Assembly: GCA_022835595.1 (NCBI GenBank)
Contig: BQUP01000002.1
Location: 248,001 to 312,000, forward strand
Length of the DNA stretch: 64,000 nt
Direction: 5' to 3'
Origin: Cystobasidium ongulense
Lineage: Eukaryota; Basidiomycota; Cystobasidiomycetes; Cystobasidiales; Cystobasidiaceae
A program made the position numbers and the translations under genes. Below are positions 49,409 through 60,818 of this stretch, one piece after another. Under the pieces are notes generated by a model that worked only from the letters and a program-made list of their open reading frames with translations, had not been told where the DNA came from and ran no database searches. Numbering within the stretch: position 1 is the stretch's first letter; every line of letters begins with the position of its first letter.

Positions 49409-50754
49409 ATGTCCTCCAAGGAGGAAACCAAGAAACCTGAAAAGCTCCTGGTCAACCCAGTGTCGTGTGCGTTCCAATTGCCTGTCTGGCCGTCAATCAT
49501 TCAGCCATGACGCGTGAAGCGAACAGAACACAGGCTGATAGCTGTGTGCTTTCCCAACATCTGAACAGCCAGAAACACAGGCAATATCTTTCCCATCTTC
49601 ATCGCTCTGGTGATTGCATCCATCGCGTGGATCTTCATTGACCCGGAGCTGCGCAGAGGATTGTCCTCGTACACCGGCATTGGACACGTCCCTGATGTAT
49701 TGCAAGACTTGGTCAATAAAGAGTATACTATCAGATTACATGGATCATACCTGTCTACCTGCTCGCAGAGAGTACTCGTAGTCGCCAAAGAGAAGGACTT
49801 GGAAGTTGACATGCAGGTTATCGATACTGCTTCCGTGAGTTGGGCGAATGCGTCACACCACGGCTGCTGGCTAAAACATATGACTGGACTGCAGAAACAG
49901 CAGAAGACTCCGGAATTCCTACAGACCCTCAATCCATTCGGTCAAATCCCTGTCCTTGAACTGGTAGATGAAAGCAAACACGTCTATGAAAGTAGAGCTA
50001 TTGCTAGCTATTTAGAGAAGCGCTACCCTACTCGTGGAACGTGAGTCGCAAGGGAACCAACTATCCAATTACAATAGCTGATCTGTACATCATCTACAGA
50101 TCTTGTGCGTATACTAATGTTCAATGAGTGCACTTCTAAGTTAATATTTTCAAATACAGTCGCTGTGCATGGAGTATGGGAACAAACGATCTACGAAGAA
50201 GCCCTAAGCATTGAGGCCTTCACTTGGGGTAAGCTAATCAATGTTTGATTTACTCATCATAAGGCAAGGGGTTTGCTAAAACAAGAACTCGATCCAGACC
50301 CACCTGCGTCCGCCCTGTTCAAAGAGGCGGTCATGAAACCGCGTCTCGGAGGCGTTCCAAACTTAGAAGTCATCGCAGCCGGCAAAGCTCTTCTCGCATC
50401 TAGACTAGATGTATATGAGTCCCTACTATCTACAAGACCATACCTGGCTGGTCACAACTTGACGCTGGCAGATCTATACCATCTGCCATACGGACAGAAG
50501 ATCATCGATGCGGGCCATGGAGAAGCTTTAATGGACCACAAAGCTCGCCCGCACGTAGCCAAGTAGGTTTGAAGAAGTGTGTGTGTGGTTCAATATGTCT
50601 GACATGCATGCTTTACAGATGGTGGCATTCGCTGTCCGAGAGACCAAGCTGGAAGGGAGTCATGCACGATGTAGAAGAGTGGCAAGAGGCTCAGCGTAAA
50701 GCGCGAGAGGAACGAGAGCGCAAGGAGGAGGAAGAGGCGGCTAAGAAACATTAA
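49409..50754 (+). CDS. Glutathione S-transferase with N-terminal membrane segment
   Basis: Glutathione-conjugating enzyme of the fungal phi/Gtt1-like group. Exons 49409-49466, 49569-49834, 49895-50040, 50100-50104, 50160-50228, 50286-50562 and 50619-50754 give 318 aa. After a Lys/Glu-rich start (MSSKEETKKPEKLLVNPVSS) comes one hydrophobic helix (IFPIFIALVIASIAWIFI) followed by a linker. The GST thioredoxin-fold domain then begins at about residue 75 with IRLHGSYLSTCSQRVLVVAK, and has PEFLQTLNPFGQIPVLELVD and the glutathione-binding YESRAIASYLEKRYP. The helical domain carries LDVYESLLSTRPYLAGHNLT and LADLYHLPYGQKIID, and the C-terminus is a charged helix (RKAREERERKEEEEAAKKH). Exon 4 is a 5-nt microexon (ATCTT) needed to keep frame. 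The membrane segment is unusual; either this is a membrane-anchored GST, or a second short gene shares the frame. Confidence 0.83.
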
Positions 50755-50914
50755 ATGAACTGTTGTACATGTCAGCCTCTAGTAGTAGTAGATAGTATAG
50801 GTACTACCGAAGCAATGATAAAACGGCTTGATCGAAATACCGTGCACCTCTTCGAGTGAAAGTATGCGTCGCTCTTGCTTCATTCAACCTTGCACACGAA
50901 CAACAATAGGTGTA

Positions 50915-52394
50915 ATGACGGCTGCCTTCACCCAAGTGCCGGTGCTGGATACGCCAGAGGGCGAGACTGCGCTTCTCACCGCCATCATCAATGCTCGTCC
51001 TGTGGGCATGGCGAAACACTGGGCCATGGTGTCCATACTGCTGTACCTCGAGCAGACTTTGGGAGAGGGCAGAGTGACGGGCGAAGACGTGTGGAATAAG
51101 CTGAGGACGCTGTACGACCTCGACCTGTTGGACGAAGACGTGAGTGCGGCCGTGCCGCTTGTTCTTGTCGATCTAAATGGCGAACGACATCAGATTCAGA
51201 CAAGCAACTGACTCTATGCTGCACGCAATTCTATGGCACAGTCCGACCTCAATACAGGCAATGAGCCATTAACATCAGAAGAGGAGCCGTCATCCAGTAC
51301 TTCGGCTGCTCGTAAGAGGCGGCGGCCAGTCTCGACAACCGCAGATACATTATCTGTCACATACGATCCACAATCAGCGAACAAATCTGACTTCAACCTA
51401 TTGGACAAACGCTCTTTCCAGGAAGAATTCGCAAAGAGACGCAAATCAAGTCAGTCACCTTCGCCCAGCCCTGTCCTCAGCTCTACGCCTTTGGAACCGG
51501 ATGGAGACGAAGAGGAGGCAGAGGATGACGACGAAGAGGAAGCAGAAGAAGGCGAAGATACGGTCATGGCTGAGGACGATGAGGAGGAGGAGGAAGTAGA
51601 ACCCGAAGAAAATGAAGATGAAAATCAAGAAGAGGAAGAAGTAGAGGAAGAACAAGCCAAACCTGCTAGAGGAAGACGCAGCAGTAGTAGCCGAGGCCGA
51701 CCTGTCAAGAAAGCTTCAGCTTCAACCAGCAAAAGGGGCGCTGTGAAGAAGACTGCTCTAGGGAAGGGCGGAAACAAGTCTAGAAAGCGCAAAGCGGACG
51801 ACGACGATGCTGTTAGCGAGACTGCCTCTACGCTCAGTGCGCTCAGCGAAGATGGAGAAGGAGGTCCTTCGCGTAGAACGGCAGGCACAGAAGACGAGGA
51901 GGATGACGAGCAAGAACAAGGGAATGATGACGAAGCGGAAATGGAAGTGGTAGTGAATCAGAACGAAGATGCCGACGATGTCGATTCAGGGACTGAGCCC
52001 GACATAGGACCCGATGATACACCTTTCAAGACACCGAAGGGTATGTCGTTTTGAGCTTCCAGCTACCTTTGGAGTACACTAACGACCTTTTCGTTTGAAT
52101 GCAGGCATAAAAAAGCGGCAGCAGACGCGTAAATCGAGGAAAGCTTCTACTCCAGCATCAGGGGAAGAAAGCGCAGCAGAGGCAGAGGCGCAAGAACAGG
52201 AAGCAGAAGCATCAGATGTTGAAGGCTCACCCACCTCAACACGAAAAGCTGTACGGGGCCTGAAAGGTGCTTCGAAAAGTGGAACAGCAGCGAACAAAGC
52301 CAAGAAAGCGACTATTGAAGAACCTATTGCTACTAAAACTACTAAAGCGATGAACTCGAAGCGAAAGCTGGACAAGGATGGTCGACGGAAGTAG
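50915..52394 (+). CDS. EAF7: NuA4 histone acetyltransferase subunit EAF7/MRGBP
   Basis: Subunit of the NuA4 acetyltransferase complex (TINTIN module with Eaf3) acting in transcription elongation and chromatin. Exons 50915-51139, 51242-52040 and 52105-52394 give 437 aa, close to yeast Eaf7. The conserved Eaf7/MRGBP domain is N-terminal: VLDTPEGETALLTAIINARP, VGMAKHWAMVSILLYLEQT and WNKLRTLYDLDLLDED. The rest is long and disordered with strongly acidic blocks (EEEAEDDDEEEAEEGED) alternating with Lys/Arg-rich AT-hook-like patches (RGRRSSSSRGRPVKKAS; GNKSRKRKADDDD). The tail is basic and ends KRKLDKDGRRK. The second junction (GAC|TCC) is the least certain; an ATG at 51233 in the intron end could mislead gene callers into splitting the gene. 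Spacing to the upstream GST gene is 160 bp. Confidence 0.88.
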
Positions 52395-52973
52395 CTAGTG
52401 TCACCAAGCAGGCCCCGTGCCTGAACCAGCCGGGTTAAACCCTCCTGACCATCTAGTTGTCCCTGCAATGCTACAGTTGTCGAGAACTTACAAAGCCCTG
52501 GCCCAGGCCACCTCGTGATCATTACTAAGGAGACAGATCTATACTGCACCGGGGCACCCGAAGATTATAGGAGACTTAACCGCTTCCGCAAACACGTTTC
52601 TGCCCAGTCTCGCAGATCGTTCAATGTGCTTACTGCGGAACCTCGTACCCTGAGATCGCGTTCGTCCGGGTCAGACAGGCGTAACAAGCTCGAGTACGGA
52701 ATCGAAACATGCCGGACACGTCTAGACTTTGCAATGTGCAAAATTGAGCCGGTGCGAGACGGAAGTTATGGTGGGCAACTCTGGATAAAACGTTACAGAG
52801 CACCAGGGGAATGGGAACATAGAGGTAATAAAGGATTTACCAGTAACATAGATAACAATAGAGAGGGTGACAGAGTGTAGTTTACCAAAGGAAAGAAAAT
52901 GAAAAACGAAGCTTATCGGGATAAATCTAAAAAGAACTGTGCTAGACGGTTGCTCCACTTATAAGACGAAATT
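52395..52973. other. Convergent intergenic region, EAF7 / ice-binding protein
   Basis: 579 bp between stop codons. An open stretch at 52515-52880 (plus) lacks an early ATG and resembles no known protein, so it is treated as 3' UTR or spacer. Confidence 0.4.
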
Positions 52974-55900
52974 CTACAAAACGAGCATTGCCATCATACT
53001 CGCGCAAAGGCAGATCAAGGACGAACCAAGTGCCAAGCGTGTAGAGCTAGCCCCGGATGTGGCTCCTGGACTTCTGTTGGCAGCTGCAGCTGCGTTGAAG
53101 GCGCCAGTGGAGGTTGGAAGACATATTGATTCCACGGCAGATGTCGCGCTTGCCATGCACTCTGATAGATATGAAGACATTGCTACAGACGTGCATGTGC
53201 TAGCGGATGCTGAAGCGGAAGAAGCACTGGATTGAGAAGCGTTTTGCGAGGTCAACGTGGGTCTTGGTGTCGGTGAGGTGCTGAAGGTTGTTGGTCTTCC
53301 GGGAGAAGTGGTTGGTCTGGTGGTTGCGTTGCCGGGTGAAGTAGTTGGTCTGGTGCTCTCAGATCCGCCGCCGCCGCTCGCTGAAGCATGCGCAAAGATT
53401 AGTGGTGATCATCGAACGGTGATGGAAAGGACCTACAACTGCATTGAGTGCCTGAGATTGTAACGGTCGAAGCAGGCAGTGTGACCGTGACATACACAGT
53501 ACCTTGAGATCCGCTGTAAGAAATCCTCGTCAGCGTCATGCTATAGAAGTGAATCGACTCGCTTACCATGCCGCAGTGGTTGTGATCGTTGCTCCAGGGA
53601 GTTGAGGTGCTCCGGGGAGAGTAACAGTCTCACCACCTTCTGTAACAGTGGTCAAGAGAGTCGAGGTTTCGACAGATGTTCCGGCACTCTGAGTCACTGT
53701 TTCTACGAAGCTTTCCGTGGTCGGCACAAGAATGGTAGTTGTCGCTAAAAAACCTAAAGTTCAGCATTGAACAATTTCCACATAGCAGATGAACTCACTC
53801 AGGCCACCTGACTGGATCTCTGTGCGAGTCTCGACATTCGTTAAAGTCAACGTAACACTCGATACCACAGTCTCAGCGGGAATTACAGAGGTCCTTGTTA
53901 CTAGACTGGTGACCGGTACCAGCGATGTGACCGTAGCTAGAAAGAGAATCGCATCAGCAGCTGCGCGCACACTAACACACACAGACACAGAGGCAGGAAA
54001 CAAGCTCACTAGTACTTCCTCCCTCAGTGATCGTCACTGGTCGAGTCTCCGTCGTGACATCAGTGATGGTTGAGGTTACGGTGCTGCCTGGTCTCGTAAT
54101 CGTAGTGGGTTGTACGGTAGTAAACGACTCGGTCACGGTTTGTGTGACGGGGCTGACGCTGGGTCCTTGAATAACGGAGATAATCGTGGCGGTTGTTGGG
54201 ACTACACGGGTAGTGGTGACTGTGCCTTGCTGTTGGGTGATAGTTGTTCTGACAAGCGACGTCTGGACAACAGTACTTCCTCCAATCACAGTAGTAAAGG
54301 TAGTAGTGCCGCCTGGAAGAGTGACGGTCGATCCGGGCGCCGTCGAGACAAGGGTAGTGGTAATAGCTGGTATAGTCGAAAAGATGGTAGTCGGCGTTCC
54401 AGCAATTGTGGTCGGGACAATAATGGTAGAGGCTGGGATAACGGATGTGACAGTGACCGGAATTCCAACAAGGACTGTAGTCGTAGCTGCAGGTTGTGTA
54501 GAGATGGACGTGACGGTGCTTGCAGGGATCGTCGAAGTGATGGTGGTAGGTGTACCTGCAATTGTAGTCGGGACAAGGACAGTCGATCCTGGGATGACAG
54601 ACGTGACAGTTACCGGAATCCCCGCGACTGTCGTTGTACCGCCTGGCAGAGTGACGGTGGTCACTGCTCCAGGTTGCGTAGAAACGGAAGTGACAGTACT
54701 GCCAGGAATTGTTGAAACAATGGTGGTTCTTACTCCGGAAATTGTAGTGGGTATAGTGACGGTTGAAGCGGGAACGGTGAAGGTGGTAGTAACGGGAACT
54801 CCAGTACCGGTGACGGTTCGGGTAGAAGTGGTCCCGGCCTGCGTCGTAGTGGTTGTAGTGATAGCTGGAAATACAGTTGGTCAGTAGGTTGTAGACATCA
54901 GCAATAGGCTAATAAAATATTCACAGCTAATCGTCCTGGTAGATGTTAACCTTTGGGTAGTGGTTGTAGTGGTGGTCGTCACTCCACAGCCAGAAGCGGT
55001 GTCGTCGGGTTCAGTGACTGATGCCTTTTGAAGCGCGATGCCGGTTTGTGACAGGAGTCGACCAGTCATAGATGATCCTGTTGCCAAGGTCACCTGGGTT
55101 GCGGCGAGGACGATGCCTTGGAACGACGCGCCTCCGGAGGCCGATCCAATGTTGACAGTCCCAGCAATTTGCCAGAAGACTTGACTTGGACGCAAGCCAC
55201 CTCTTAGGACTACTGCTGTATCTGCGGCTTGTGCGTATGTGCCCCTATTATGCAATATCGACTTAGCCTCGTTCTGCATGGAAATAAGCCCAAGGTGTTG
55301 GCCTCACGATATTTGGAAGATGAAAACGTCGTCACAGCCTCCATTGAGAACCAAATTTGAGGTAACGGTGACACCGGTGGTGAATTTGTAGACACCAGGC
55401 TGGAGAGTTCGACCTCCCAACGCGCCCGCGCCTAGGTTGACAGAAGTGCTGGCGCGGCCGGCGGCGTCGGTGTAGGCTGTCTGCATGTCATTGACTGCTG
55501 TAGTGAGTTTAGCGGGGGTAGGAGCGGCATAGTTCGATGCGTAAATACGTCCGGAAACCTGACTGGACGTAGCTTTGGAGAGTATCAGCAAACTGGGATT
55601 GTTACGATATATGCTTTTGAAGACGACCTACAGTATTGGCCTCCTGAAGCGAGGGTCGGAGGGTCGCCAAAACCAGTGATGGACCCACTACCAGCTGGGC
55701 TGATGCCCATATCTCCCACAACAATGGTACTCGGTACATTTGTGATTGCAGATTTGGCCAGGACAGTAAAATCTTCGGCAGTACGTAAGTTGACTGTAGT
55801 GACTTGTGCGTGGACGTTCACCTAAGAATTCGGATGAACGAGAATTGCCCCAAAAAAACAAGATTAATTTACTGCATCCTGGCCGGGAGGAGATCTCACT

Positions 55901-56076
55901 GCGACCGGGAGGAGATCCCATACGATCAAGGGCCAACTTACAGCTGCAAAGAAAAGCAGCATAGACTGCAAAGAGACACAAGTAAAGTGACATAGTCAGT
56001 TGCAAGCCATAGTTACCCGCAATGGTGCCATGCAAAGACTCACCGAAGCCCAGCTCATTGGTCGATTCTTGGCCAT
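52974..56076 (-). CDS. Secreted GPI-anchored protein with ice-binding (DUF3494) domain and Thr-rich repeats
   Basis: Ten exons (minus): 56076-56044, 55965-55942, 55821-55632, 55572-55308, 55244-54925, 54864-54010, 53936-53799, 53744-53567, 53513-53440 and 53380-52974, giving 827 aa with all phases consistent. The N-terminus MAKNRPMSWASSMLLFFAAV then NVHAQ is a signal peptide assembled from two tiny exons. Residues about 27-265 form a DUF3494 ice-binding/antifreeze beta-solenoid domain: VNLRTAEDFTVLAKSAITNV, VVGDMGISPAGSGSITGFGD, YAAPTPAKLTTAVNDMQTAY, LGGRTLQPGVYKFTTGVTVT, GGCDDVFIFQIS, FWQIAGTVNIGSASGGASFQ and ATGSSMTGRLLSQTGIALQ. A long Thr/Val/Pro-rich stalk follows with three tandem units beginning GIPVTVTSVIP-like. 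The C-terminus has a Ser/Ala spacer and a hydrophobic end (LALGSSLICLCASMMAMLVL) typical of GPI attachment. It probably sits in the cell wall or plasma membrane. Confidence 0.88.
54297..54803 (-). repeat. Three tandem 52-60-aa Thr-rich repeats in the ice-binding protein stalk
   Basis: Within the 855-nt exon, three imperfect units start with G-V/I-P-V-T, continue IPTTI.G..TTI.STIP-like, and end in VTLPGGTTT-like sequence. Units 2 and 3 share VPTTIAGTPTTI exactly. Boundaries are approximate. Confidence 0.75.
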
Positions 56077-58699
56077 CTTTACAGGCAGGAAATGGGTGTT
56101 TTGAGAAGGGTGCGGCAGTATCAGTGAATATGATTGAAGCCGTTCGAGTTTGAGAGCAGTATCGTGAAAGAGTGTGTTGAAAGAGTGTGGTTAAATGAGT
56201 GTATGAAAAGAGTGTAGTCTGCGTGCTTGAAGGGATCAGTCGTTGGAAAGCAAGGAGTGGGCAGCATCGGCGCGATGCCAAACAGAGGCCTGCATGCGTA
56301 CCACGATAGATTCCATAACCAACAGAGCTTATTTTGAAGGACGCGAGGCAGCCGCAGCGCACGTCTTGCATAAGGGTGGCATAAGCTAGCACCGAAGAAA
56401 TGACGGCTCGTAATTTATACAGTTTCTGCAAACCGCGGGGCAGGCGCTATGTCTGGTTGTCGGTCCTTGTTGTTGTTTGTTGCTTCCTCACGTCCGATAT
56501 CACGATTGAAATAATAATGCGTAATAGGAATATTATTATTTTTATTATTATTTGGATTTGGGCCACCGGCCAAAGAGCATTTAGAAGGTCCAAACCTTGA
56601 GTGGGAAAATAAGGCACAGCCCAGCCTTGGATGGATGTTGTGGAATTTCATTAAAGCTGAGAATCTTATTTATTAAGCTTCTTCCATCAAGGCATTGCCG
56701 GATTGTCATATATTATTAATTTAGCGGTATTGAGCAGGTATCGCAGATACCGTACGTAGAATAAATAGTCTCTAGCCTAGACATGCTTGGAGAGGCCAGA
56801 CTTCTCATGAGTTCATAAGGGCTTCATTAGCAGTGATGGTATGTCAATTTGGATCGAAGGGGGCATCTTGTTGGCGATTCAACATCGGCAAACAGGCATT
56901 TTGAAACAGACGGCCGACGCGCGTCTGGCAGCATGAAATATGCATACGCTACTGTACCGTACCGTAGCATCGTATTCACTCTATCATATTATGTCTTCAA
57001 ATGCAATACAGATTGCTGGTGAATATGCCGTATATCGGTACTGCACAGACAGTCTTCTCCAATTACTCTTGTCCTTCCGTACAGGATCGTCCAATCATAG
57101 ATCAGCGCAGACATGAGATCTTCCGACGTCGAAAGGTGTTGGGTGGTCTTCACTCTTCAGGCTTCAGGGTCCGTTGAGCGCCTTGTGCCGTAAGTTATGT
57201 ACCTGGGCACAGCGTGCAGAGTGGTTACCGTATCACCGTTATCAAAGAAAGCCAAAAGGCATCCACTGGCCAATCTGAAGGCTGGATGCCACCGGACATA
57301 CAAGTCCTATTGACGCGATCGCGCGCGTCTAGCTATTGAAGATAATTTACTTCACGGCTGCAGGCTTCTTCGACAACACCTTGACATGCTCAATACCGTA
57401 GATGCAAATAATTAATGGAAGATGGATTGTTGTTGACTTAGTAGGTAATGGCCTGTTTGGATTTATCAGAGCCTTCGCTGGCAGACGCGATAACGACAGA
57501 CTGTCAATCGCGCGTTTACGGTATCATATCGATATCGCAATCCGGAGATGCAGCAGCAGTACAGACAGACTCTCGATGAGCAGGTCCCAAGGTGTCGATG
57601 GACGATGACCCGCTTCAAGCTGACTGCGTCTGCGCTTGTTTGCCATCTGGAATAATTTACCAGTACATGGGTGCTCGATGCGTCGCAAAGGCGGTCGTGC
57701 CCAGTTTTCAGGTGTTCGAGAACAGCAGCTAAGTTAGAGAGCTGCGACTACCTATACACTCAGCGACAGTGACGAGCCCCAGCTATGCCTGTCTTCCGGT
57801 CTTCCAACGCGTCGGTGAGTGGTCTCGCTCGTGCTGAACTCGAAGTCATCGGTGGGCAAGATCATGATGGACGTTCTTGCACCCACGCAGGAATCAAAGT
57901 GCAGCAGTGCCGTACTAGCTAGGTGATCCGAGCCAGCAGACGTACATACAGTGTCACACAGAGCCAAGCGTCTGAGCATCCGGAATTCGTATCAATGGGA
58001 CTCGTATGTCCGCGTAGAAATCTGTAGGCTTGAACAGACAGACTGACTGACATGAAGCTCATATATGTGTTCGAACGAAAGGTCCTACTGTTACAAGAGC
58101 GGGCAGACAAGTTTTGAAGCGGGCAGAGGGTGAACCCTGTGCTCCAAAGGGTGAGGACAAAGATTATAATCCCGAACGCTTGAGAAAAGGAGAGAAAAGA
58201 CAGGAAGACCCTGAAGAGAGACAAAGGCTGCACTGGTGACTAATATGAAAGGACGGCGGTGAAGAAGAATAGGTAAAGAGCAGTCGAATTGTAGTGGCAG
58301 GGAGCGCACAGGCCAAAAACAGTAGCGAAGCCCAGGCTGTTTGACGCATCATCGATCCCTTGTCCAGGTAGAGGCACAGAATGCAAGAATACATTCCGAT
58401 GTGTATAGAAGTAGCCCGGCAACAAGACAAGATGCCAGGATGTTCAGAGATAATGGAGTGAAAGAAGTGTTCGTATCGTGATGTAGTCGTATAAGGTCTA
58501 GGTGAGAAAGGAAGGAAGAAGAAAGGAGCCATTGCTCTAGGCGTCGGAGTATAGATAGATATGGAGGTTCCGTTTCACAAGCAAATCATTAACGAAGTGG
58601 TTTCTTTCTGGTTGCTCGACCCTGCTGGCACTTCAGTACCTTGTCGTTCCCTCGAGAGTTTATTGCGTGTGTGGAATATATGCAGGGATAAAGGCCGAT
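56077..58699. other. 2.6-kb intergenic region upstream of the ice-binding protein gene
   Basis: The longest gene-free stretch in the window. It starts with the promoter of the ice-binding protein gene (minus) and ends with the 3' flank of RHO1. It contains an AT-rich tract with ATT repeats at 56500-56560, a GC-alternating stretch GACGCGATCGCGCGCGTC at 57314-57331, and a purine-rich tract near 58500-58540. I found no gene, tRNA or repeat family, though a many-exon gene of tiny exons could escape notice. Confidence 0.4.
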
Positions 58700-59673
58700 T
58701 TAAAGAATGTTGCACTTTGAGCTCCGCTTCTTCTTGGTCATGAGAGCAGCGCGTGTGGCGTTCTCAAAGACTTCTCTGACTCCCTCACCAGTCTTGGCAC
58801 TGCACTCGAGGTATCTAACTGCTGCAATCTTTTCTGCGACCTTCTGGGCCTGTGAAGAACGAAAACCGACAGCAAAAGAAGAAAGTGTCAGTCCAATGTC
58901 AATCAGATATTTTACATTGATGTAATGCGAGGCAATGAGCAAACGTACCTGTGCAGTAGAGACAGGTTCTTGACCAGACTTTGCAAGATCCTGTTTCGTT
59001 TTCTGATCATAACGAAGATCCTTTTTGCATCCAACAAGAATATTGGGTAAATTGGGGCAGAAATGATTGACTTCCGAGATCCACTTCTCTTGTACGTTGT
59101 CCAAAGAATCGGGCGAATCGACTGCGAAGCAGATCAATATAACGTGTGAATCGGGATATGATAGAGGTCTCAATCGATCGTAATCTTCTTGTCCTGCTGT
59201 ATCCCAGAGCGCCAGTTCTACACGTTTGCCATCGACTTCAACATCGGCCACGCTGCAGTGACAGATGAGGACGGTCAAGTAGAGAAATGGATGGAAGTTG
59301 CGTCAGCCTTGTATTCAAAAAATTTGTGTCAATTGGGGTTCATCCAGCTCAGACGCACTAATTCTCAAAGACGGTGGGCACGTAGACCTGGACGCAAGTA
59401 CCGATCAGCTCCATAGGTATTCTGAAAGATGATGAGCGGAACACGCACTTCTGGGAATGTCCCCTTCGAGAAGACGATGAGCAAACAGGTTTTACCTAAA
59501 TCACGAGTGGGGACGGAGGTCAGTTGGATGGCCATGACAAGGCGCTATGCAAATGAGGGAAAAGGCATACCGCAAGCACCATCACCGACCTAGAGGTGGA
59601 TGTCAGTTGGGGGTCTTCTGACTGGTTTAGCGCAGTCACTCACGATGACGAGCTTCCTTCTGATTTCAGACAT
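58700..59673 (-). CDS. RHO1: Rho1 small GTPase
   Basis: Rho-family GTPase that activates beta-glucan synthase, Pkc1 and formins. Six exons (minus): 59673-59644, 59589-59571, 59495-59449, 59387-59359, 59252-58949 and 58849-58700, giving 192 aa. The first four exons (30, 19, 47 and 29 nt) assemble [40 protein letters not shown] and NY, i.e. the P-loop and switch I with effector Thr. Exon 5 has [40 protein letters not shown], the Rho insert region and the TKxD-like [11 protein letters not shown]. Exon 6 has [14 protein letters not shown] and ends [11 protein letters not shown], a polybasic region plus CNIL CaaL box for geranylgeranylation. Near identity to fungal Rho1 makes the call firm. A gene finder that ignores tiny exons would start this protein at VADVEVDG. 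Confidence 0.97.
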
Positions 59674-60818
59674 GTCGATTTGATGAAGTGGAGGGAGCGA
59701 GGTATCTATACGAGGGAGGGCAAGTCACCGCGTTAGCGAGCAATGCTAGTGCACGAGTTGAGCATGTAACAAGCAGAGAGCGAGAGTGGGTGTGTCTGTC
59801 CTTCCAACGCTTGACGCAGTTGAGCGTTTGGGGCTCGACGGGCAGCGCGTGCTCGTCCATCAGCCCTCATGAGGGACCGCAGTGCGAGGCAGCGGGCAGC
59901 CTGTTGTGCCAGCTCATGCTTATATATATGCATGCCATATTGTCCACCTGCACTCCAGTCCTCGCGTGTCTCCTAGGTAACAGCGGATGCGCCTCTCCCG
60001 CCTCACACCGTGCAGTGCTGTGCAGTGGACCAGGCAGGCAGAACCGAGGCGAAACCAGCGCCTGCTGCAGCAGGAGTGGAGCATGCGCCATTGGAGCATT
60101 GCTGGTCCATCCCGTTCCATCTCCTGTCTTGTCCTGCGTTGCCCGCCTGCTTGTCTTGCTCGCTGCGTGATGCGTTGCGTTGCGTTGCAGTTGCTGATGA
60201 TACCACGACCGTGACCTTGCAGATCAATGGAAGTCCCTCGCTCTCCCTCCGCACTCTCTCTGCCTCATTGATGCTGATAGTCACAGTCCACTCACACTGA
60301 GCTGTGCCTTGTCAGGTGCGCGTGTGCGGGTTGTCGTTCGTATAAAAGTGAGTGCTCGTGTCGAGAAGAGAGAGAGTAACTGCGAGGATTTGGGTGAAAA
60401 AGCAAAGTGGAATCTGCTGCTTTCTAGCCTGCTGGTACGAGCTGCAAGGGCGAGATCACACACGAGCTGATGAAATGTGCATTGCTGTGGCTCGCTCAGT
60501 GTCCATCCGAACTACTGCTGTCTTCGATGTCGCGTTGGCTAGCTGGCTGGCCTGGCAATCTAAATCGTTAAAATCGGAGATTCAGCTGGCAACTGACATG
60601 CGAATGTCAAGCCAAGCCATCCAAATGAGCAGTACGTGGAATCAGACTGGCTCCTACATCCACTTCGCATCGCTGTCATCATTGGCAGATCTTATACTCG
60701 GAATGGTACACGTATTACAACTATAGAGCTGCTGGACTACAAAGGCAGGGAGTGTGACGACATTTGCCTAGTTTGGGTTGTAGATTGCGAGAAAATAAAT
60801 GAGTAGGTTGTAACATAC
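59674..60818. other. Intergenic: RHO1 promoter/leader and DHR1 3' flank
   Basis: 1145 bp. The part next to RHO1 is purine/pyrimidine-skewed; 60110-60190 contains TGCGTTGCGTTGCGTTGC, a short tandem hexamer-like repeat. Overlapping short frames on both strands show no recognisable protein. Confidence 0.4.

Noticed and set aside
51233-52054. Separate acidic-protein gene starting at ATG 51233
   Set aside because: The frame joins in phase to the Eaf7 domain exon ending at 51139; Eaf7 proteins have just such a disordered acidic tail.
52515-52880. Frame of about 120 codons in the EAF7/ice-binding spacer
   Set aside because: It opens at GTG, has no early ATG, no splice pattern and no recognisable similarity.
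54186-54887. Open frame of 233 codons on the plus strand rich in Val/Thr
   Set aside because: It is the antisense of the Thr-rich repeats of the ice-binding protein; ACN-rich codons read backwards are rarely stops.
57310-57335. GC-alternating near-palindrome as a protein-binding site or attachment site
   Set aside because: It is short, imperfect and single-copy in the window; nothing ties it to a known element.
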